From: Verrucomicrobiota bacterium
GTDB lineage: Bacteria > Verrucomicrobiota > Verrucomicrobiia > Limisphaerales > PALSA-1396
Reading direction: 5' to 3'
DNA: 64,000 nucleotides
NCBI GenBank assembly: GCA_016200005.1
Contig: JACQFP010000087.1
Span: forward strand, 1-64,000
Shown here: positions 60,980-64,000 of the stretch, piece by piece
How positions within the stretch are numbered: the stretch's first letter is position 1
Layout: every line of letters starts with the position of its first letter
Position numbers and translations under genes: made by a program
The notes under the pieces: model-generated
Database searches by the model: none
The model's input: the letters and a program-made list of their open reading frames with translations, nothing else
Told to the model about the DNA's origin: nothing

Positions 60980-63838
60980 ATGAAAACATCGTTGCTCCCG
61001 TCGCAGCACCAACCGGATCGGAAGATCATTTGCTCACAATTTGTCGCCCTGCGCATGCTCTGCCGGTGGATTCCGCAGGGGCTGGGTTGGTTGATCGGGT
61101 GCTGGTTGTTTTTTCACCCGGCTTTTGCTGGCGCACAGACAACCATCTTGTCTGAAGGATTTGAATTCGCGTTTCCGGGCGTTTGGACGGTGGGCAACAC
61201 CGGCAGTGGAGCGACCTGGCGGGATGTCAATGCGACGTTCGGCGGCGAGGGCACACACAGCGGTAATTGGAAAGGCTACTGCGCAGGCACAGCTTATCCC
61301 TTCAATAGCAACGAGCCGAATCCAACCTACACCAACAACATGGCCGCCTACATGGAGACCAATCTCAACCTGCGCGTCTGCCAAAACCGCGCCATCTTGC
61401 GATTCTGGTCGAAGATTCCCTCGATCGAGTCCGGCTTTGACGCGGCCAAGGTGTTCCTTGACGGCACTGTCATCTGGTCGAACAGCAGCCCGCAAGTCGC
61501 GTGGACGGAAGTGGCGTTGGACCTCAGTGCGTTTATCGGCGACTTCCACAAGCTGCGATTCGAGTTCGATTCGGATTTTTCCAATACGGCTGAAGGCTGG
61601 TACCTGGATGACATCAGCGTGACCGCCTACGACACGATGCCACCATCGGTGACGTGTCCGGCCAACATCGTCGTGGACACGGACCCCGGCCAATGCTCGA
61701 AGAGCAACGTGACTTTTCTCGCCACGGTCACCGATAATTGTCCCGGCGTGACGGTCGCGTGTATTCCGCCCAGCGGTTCGACCTTTCCGGCGGGCCTGAC
61801 CGCGGTGACTTGCACGGCCACGGACGCCGCCGGCAATACTGATCAGTGCAGCTTCACCGTAATCGTCCGTGACGAGCCGTTCATCATGTGCCCGTCGAAC
61901 AACGTCGCGCTGGCCTGCTCGAACAGCGCCCGCGTCGATTTCGCCGTCTTCACGAGCAACCAGTGTGCTTACGCCGGAGCGTGCGTCGTTCCTGACAACG
62001 GCAACGGCACGGCGGACCTCCCGCCGCCGGATTGCCAGTATGGGGTGCCGAATGACGCGCTGCGGATCATTAACGGGCTGCCGGTGGGAACGACGATCGA
62101 AATGCCGCCCGTCCTGAAGGATTTCACCTGCGGCACGAGCGTGGTCAGCGTGTGTTCGTTCCCGCCGACGCCGGGCGTGTGCATGGTGCCGGGCGGCACG
62201 CTGGGAGGCGAGAAGGGTTGCAGCGGCGCGACGTTGGCCCTCAAACTGATCGGCACGGGCACGCTGGGCGGATTTAATCGCGCCATCAATCTCCCCGTGG
62301 ACTTTGAAACGCACATCGCCCCGCGCACGTTGGGCGCGCCGGTGCAGAGCTTCAACACGGACTTGTTCCGTTTCTTCGGTCAACTCACGGGCGACCCGGA
62401 TTTTGATTTGTTGCGGATCACGGCCGGCACGGATTTCGGGATGCCCAGTCCCGGCCACACTACGTTGACCAGCCAACCCGGTAACAAGTGGGCGGTGGAC
62501 AGCTTTTTTGACATCACGTACCGGATTGATTTTGTGGGCCATCCAGGTGGAGCGGTGGGAGGCATGTCAGGCTCGACGACGGGCACGATCCGGATTTGGA
62601 CCGGGAGCGGGCCGCCGCCAATCGTGACGTGCACGCCGCCTTCCGGCAGCGACTTCCCATTGGGCACGAACGTGGTGACGTGCGTGGCGAGCAACGTGTG
62701 GGGACGGACGAGCAGTTGCGAGTTCTTCGTAACGGTGTTGCCGGACACGCGACCACCCGACATGCCGTGCCCGTCGAACATCGTGGTGCAGACCTGCTCG
62801 AATAGTTTCCCGGTCGAGTTCTTCCCGATCGCCACCAACCACTGCCCGAACGGTCCGGCCTGCGCTGTCTCCGACAACGGGACCGGCACCGCCGCCCTGC
62901 CCCCGGCGGGTTGCCAATATATCGCCCCGGATGATGTGATGCAGATCATTGACGGGCTGGCCCCCGGAACCACGATCAGGATGACGCCCATTCTCAAGAA
63001 TTTCCTTTGCACCACGAGCGGGGTGGACATTTGTTCGTTCGCGTCCCCAACGCCGGGCGTGTGCCACGAACCGGGCGGCAGTCTGGGCGGCGAAAAGGAA
63101 TGTAGCGATGCCACGCTGGCGCTCGACCTGAACGGCACGGGCACGCTCGCGGGTTACCATCGTGCGCTCAACATCGCCGTTGGTTTTGAAACTCATACCG
63201 CCCCGCGCACGCTGGGCGCGCCGGTGCAGAGTTTCGACACGGACATGTTCCGCTTCTTCGGTCAAATCACGGGCGACCCGGACTTTGATTTGTTGCGGAT
63301 CACAGCTGGCACGGATTTCGGGTTGCCCAGTCCCGGGCACACCATGTTGACCCGGCAGCCGGACGGCACCTGGGCGGTGGACAGTTTCTTCGACATTACC
63401 TACCGGGTTGATTTTGTCGGCGCGGCGGGTGGACCGCTGGCGGGCAGATCCGGTTCGACGACTGGCACGATCCGCATGTTGACCGGGGCCGGGTTGTATC
63501 CGCCCGTGGCCTGCTCGCCGCCCTCGGGCAGCCCGTTTCCACTGGGCGTAACCCTCGTGACTTGCACCGCCAGCAACCAATGGGGCTATACCAATTGCTC
63601 CTTCAAGGTGACGGTGAACCTCACTAGGCCGATGCTGAACGTCGCGCGGCAATCCACCAACATCGTGATTCGCTGGCCGGATGTTTGCACGGCGTTCCGA
63701 TTGCAATCCGCACCGTATCTGACGCCGCCCATACCGTGGATAGACGTGACCAACACCCCGGCGCACGTCGGGTCGGAGTCGCAGGTAATCGTATCCGCTG
63801 TGAACAGCAACAGATTCTTTCGCCTCTATTCACCTTAG
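60980..63838 (+). CDS. Large secreted HYR-domain protein with duplicated module
   Basis: 952 aa from the ATG at 60980 with a signal-like segment (GLGWLIGCWLFFHPAFAGA). N-terminal beta domain (EGFEFAFPGVWTVGNTGSGATWRD) is followed by HYR domains (TCPANIVVDTDPGQC ... TAVTCTATDAAGNTDQCSFTVIV). Two long, closely related modules follow at nt 61889-62767 and 62768-63630; both hold PTPGVC, LGGEK, FETH-APRTLGAPVQSF and DPDFDLLRITAGTDFG. Ends in FRLYSP, a C-terminal tail as in other exported proteins here. Cys-rich, so likely stabilised by disulfides in a surface location. Confidence 0.75.
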   Translation: MKTSLLPSQHQPDRKIICSQFVALRMLCRWIPQGLGWLIGCWLFFHPAFAGAQTTILSEGFEFAFPGVWTVGNTGSGATWRDVNATFGGEGTHSGNWKGYCAGTAYPFNSNEPNPTYTNNMAAYMETNLNLRVCQNRAILRFWSKIPSIESGFDAAKVFLDGTVIWSNSSPQVAWTEVALDLSAFIGDFHKLRFEFDSDFSNTAEGWYLDDISVTAYDTMPPSVTCPANIVVDTDPGQCSKSNVTFLATVTDNCPGVTVACIPPSGSTFPAGLTAVTCTATDAAGNTDQCSFTVIVRDEPFIMCPSNNVALACSNSARVDFAVFTSNQCAYAGACVVPDNGNGTADLPPPDCQYGVPNDALRIINGLPVGTTIEMPPVLKDFTCGTSVVSVCSFPPTPGVCMVPGGTLGGEKGCSGATLALKLIGTGTLGGFNRAINLPVDFETHIAPRTLGAPVQSFNTDLFRFFGQLTGDPDFDLLRITAGTDFGMPSPGHTTLTSQPGNKWAVDSFFDITYRIDFVGHPGGAVGGMSGSTTGTIRIWTGSGPPPIVTCTPPSGSDFPLGTNVVTCVASNVWGRTSSCEFFVTVLPDTRPPDMPCPSNIVVQTCSNSFPVEFFPIATNHCPNGPACAVSDNGTGTAALPPAGCQYIAPDDVMQIIDGLAPGTTIRMTPILKNFLCTTSGVDICSFASPTPGVCHEPGGSLGGEKECSDATLALDLNGTGTLAGYHRALNIAVGFETHTAPRTLGAPVQSFDTDMFRFFGQITGDPDFDLLRITAGTDFGLPSPGHTMLTRQPDGTWAVDSFFDITYRVDFVGAAGGPLAGRSGSTTGTIRMLTGAGLYPPVACSPPSGSPFPLGVTLVTCTASNQWGYTNCSFKVTVNLTRPMLNVARQSTNIVIRWPDVCTAFRLQSAPYLTPPIPWIDVTNTPAHVGSESQVIVSAVNSNRFFRLYSP
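61889..62767 (+). repeat. Module 1 of the duplicated unit in the HYR protein
   Basis: Tandem duplication unit with a period of 879 bp. Starts CPSNNVALACSNS and ends before CPSNIVVQTCSNS of module 2. Long shared stretches at protein and DNA level (for example GGGCGACCCGGA) indicate a recent duplication. Confidence 0.8.
62768..63630 (+). repeat. Module 2 of the duplicated unit in the HYR protein
   Basis: Second copy of the 879-bp unit; begins CPSNIVVQTCSNS and fades after the final HYR-like block (TCTASNQWGYTNCSFKVTV). Divergence from module 1 is scattered, with the LGAPVQSF-xTD and DPDFDLLRITAGTDFG blocks the most conserved. Confidence 0.8.
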
Positions 63839-64000
63839 CTCGTGAATGAAAACGAATGGTGGCGGTGTGCCCGTGCGCCGGGCGCTCAAACCAAAGCGGC
63901 ACCGTCAGGAGCGTCGCCTTCGTCGGACCGCGAGCTCGATGTTTCGGCGCGGCAAGCAGCTTTCAAAGTGCAGAGCAACACTACTGGCGATACAAAGAAA

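Overview
The window looks like chromosomal DNA from a Verrucomicrobia-type bacterium, probably the Pedosphaera/Limisphaerales side. The inference rests on gene content: several very large secreted LamG or HYR proteins, a cluster of three formylglycine-type sulfatases, a PEP-CTERM protease, a prepilin with an H-X9-DG tail, a DUF2723 membrane protein, a WD40 Ser/Thr kinase, and many short GC-rich palindromes. There is no rRNA, tRNA, CRISPR array, transposase or phage gene that I can see. The left end cuts a gene; the right end lies in non-coding sequence.

Layout. 1-5.9 kb: end of an endonuclease/phosphatase-like protein, a LamG secreted protein, icd (convergent, with a strong shared terminator) and a DUF433/DUF5615 pair. 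5.9-6.1 kb: a decayed radical-SAM fragment. 6.2-13.5 kb: an 11-gene, mostly overlapping operon with a KAS III-like enzyme, a thioester-reductase-like SDR, two acyl carrier proteins, an amino acid:[carrier protein] ligase (class II seryl-tRNA synthetase-like), two ferritin-like diiron proteins, an acyl-CoA dehydrogenase, a methyltransferase, an unknown protein and an SRPBCC protein. 13.6-16.7 kb: dxs, xseB and a DUF502 protein. 16.7-23.1 kb: three sulfatases, a serine hydrolase with a lost SxxK lysine, and a periplasmic rhodanese. 23.3-28.2 kb: rpsT, a secreted protein and a feoA-feoA-orf-feoB iron transport operon. 28.3-35.8 kb: a sigma factor with a small membrane partner, a 1314-aa DUF2723/TPR protein, grpE, dnaJ and rsmE. 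36.1-45.9 kb: an Asp/Asn hydroxylase, a MidA-like methyltransferase, two PilT ATPases with a receiver-like protein, tlyA, nadK, a LacI regulator, a GspG-like protein and an RsmB-like methyltransferase. 45.9-53.0 kb: acnA, a sigma factor broken by a stop codon, and a kinase with WD40 repeats. 53.0-63.8 kb: secreted and cell-surface genes (prepilin, Ig/WD40-like, GDSL esterase, PEP-CTERM protease, HYR protein) with gltD and a peroxiredoxin between them.

The best candidate for an undescribed system is the 6.2-13.5 kb operon. A tRNA-synthetase homologue that probably loads an amino acid on a carrier protein sits with a dehydrogenase, two diiron proteins, a condensing enzyme with an altered active site and a reductase. 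This is the parts list for a small non-ribosomal route that oxidises and extends a carrier-bound amino acid; the product cannot be read from sequence. Other points of note are a 92-nt element present twice upstream of exported-protein genes, a single nonsense codon splitting the sigma factor next to the WD40 kinase, a 7-bp satellite inside acnA, a serine hydrolase lacking its catalytic lysine, and dense palindromes that sometimes seem to supply protein N-termini.
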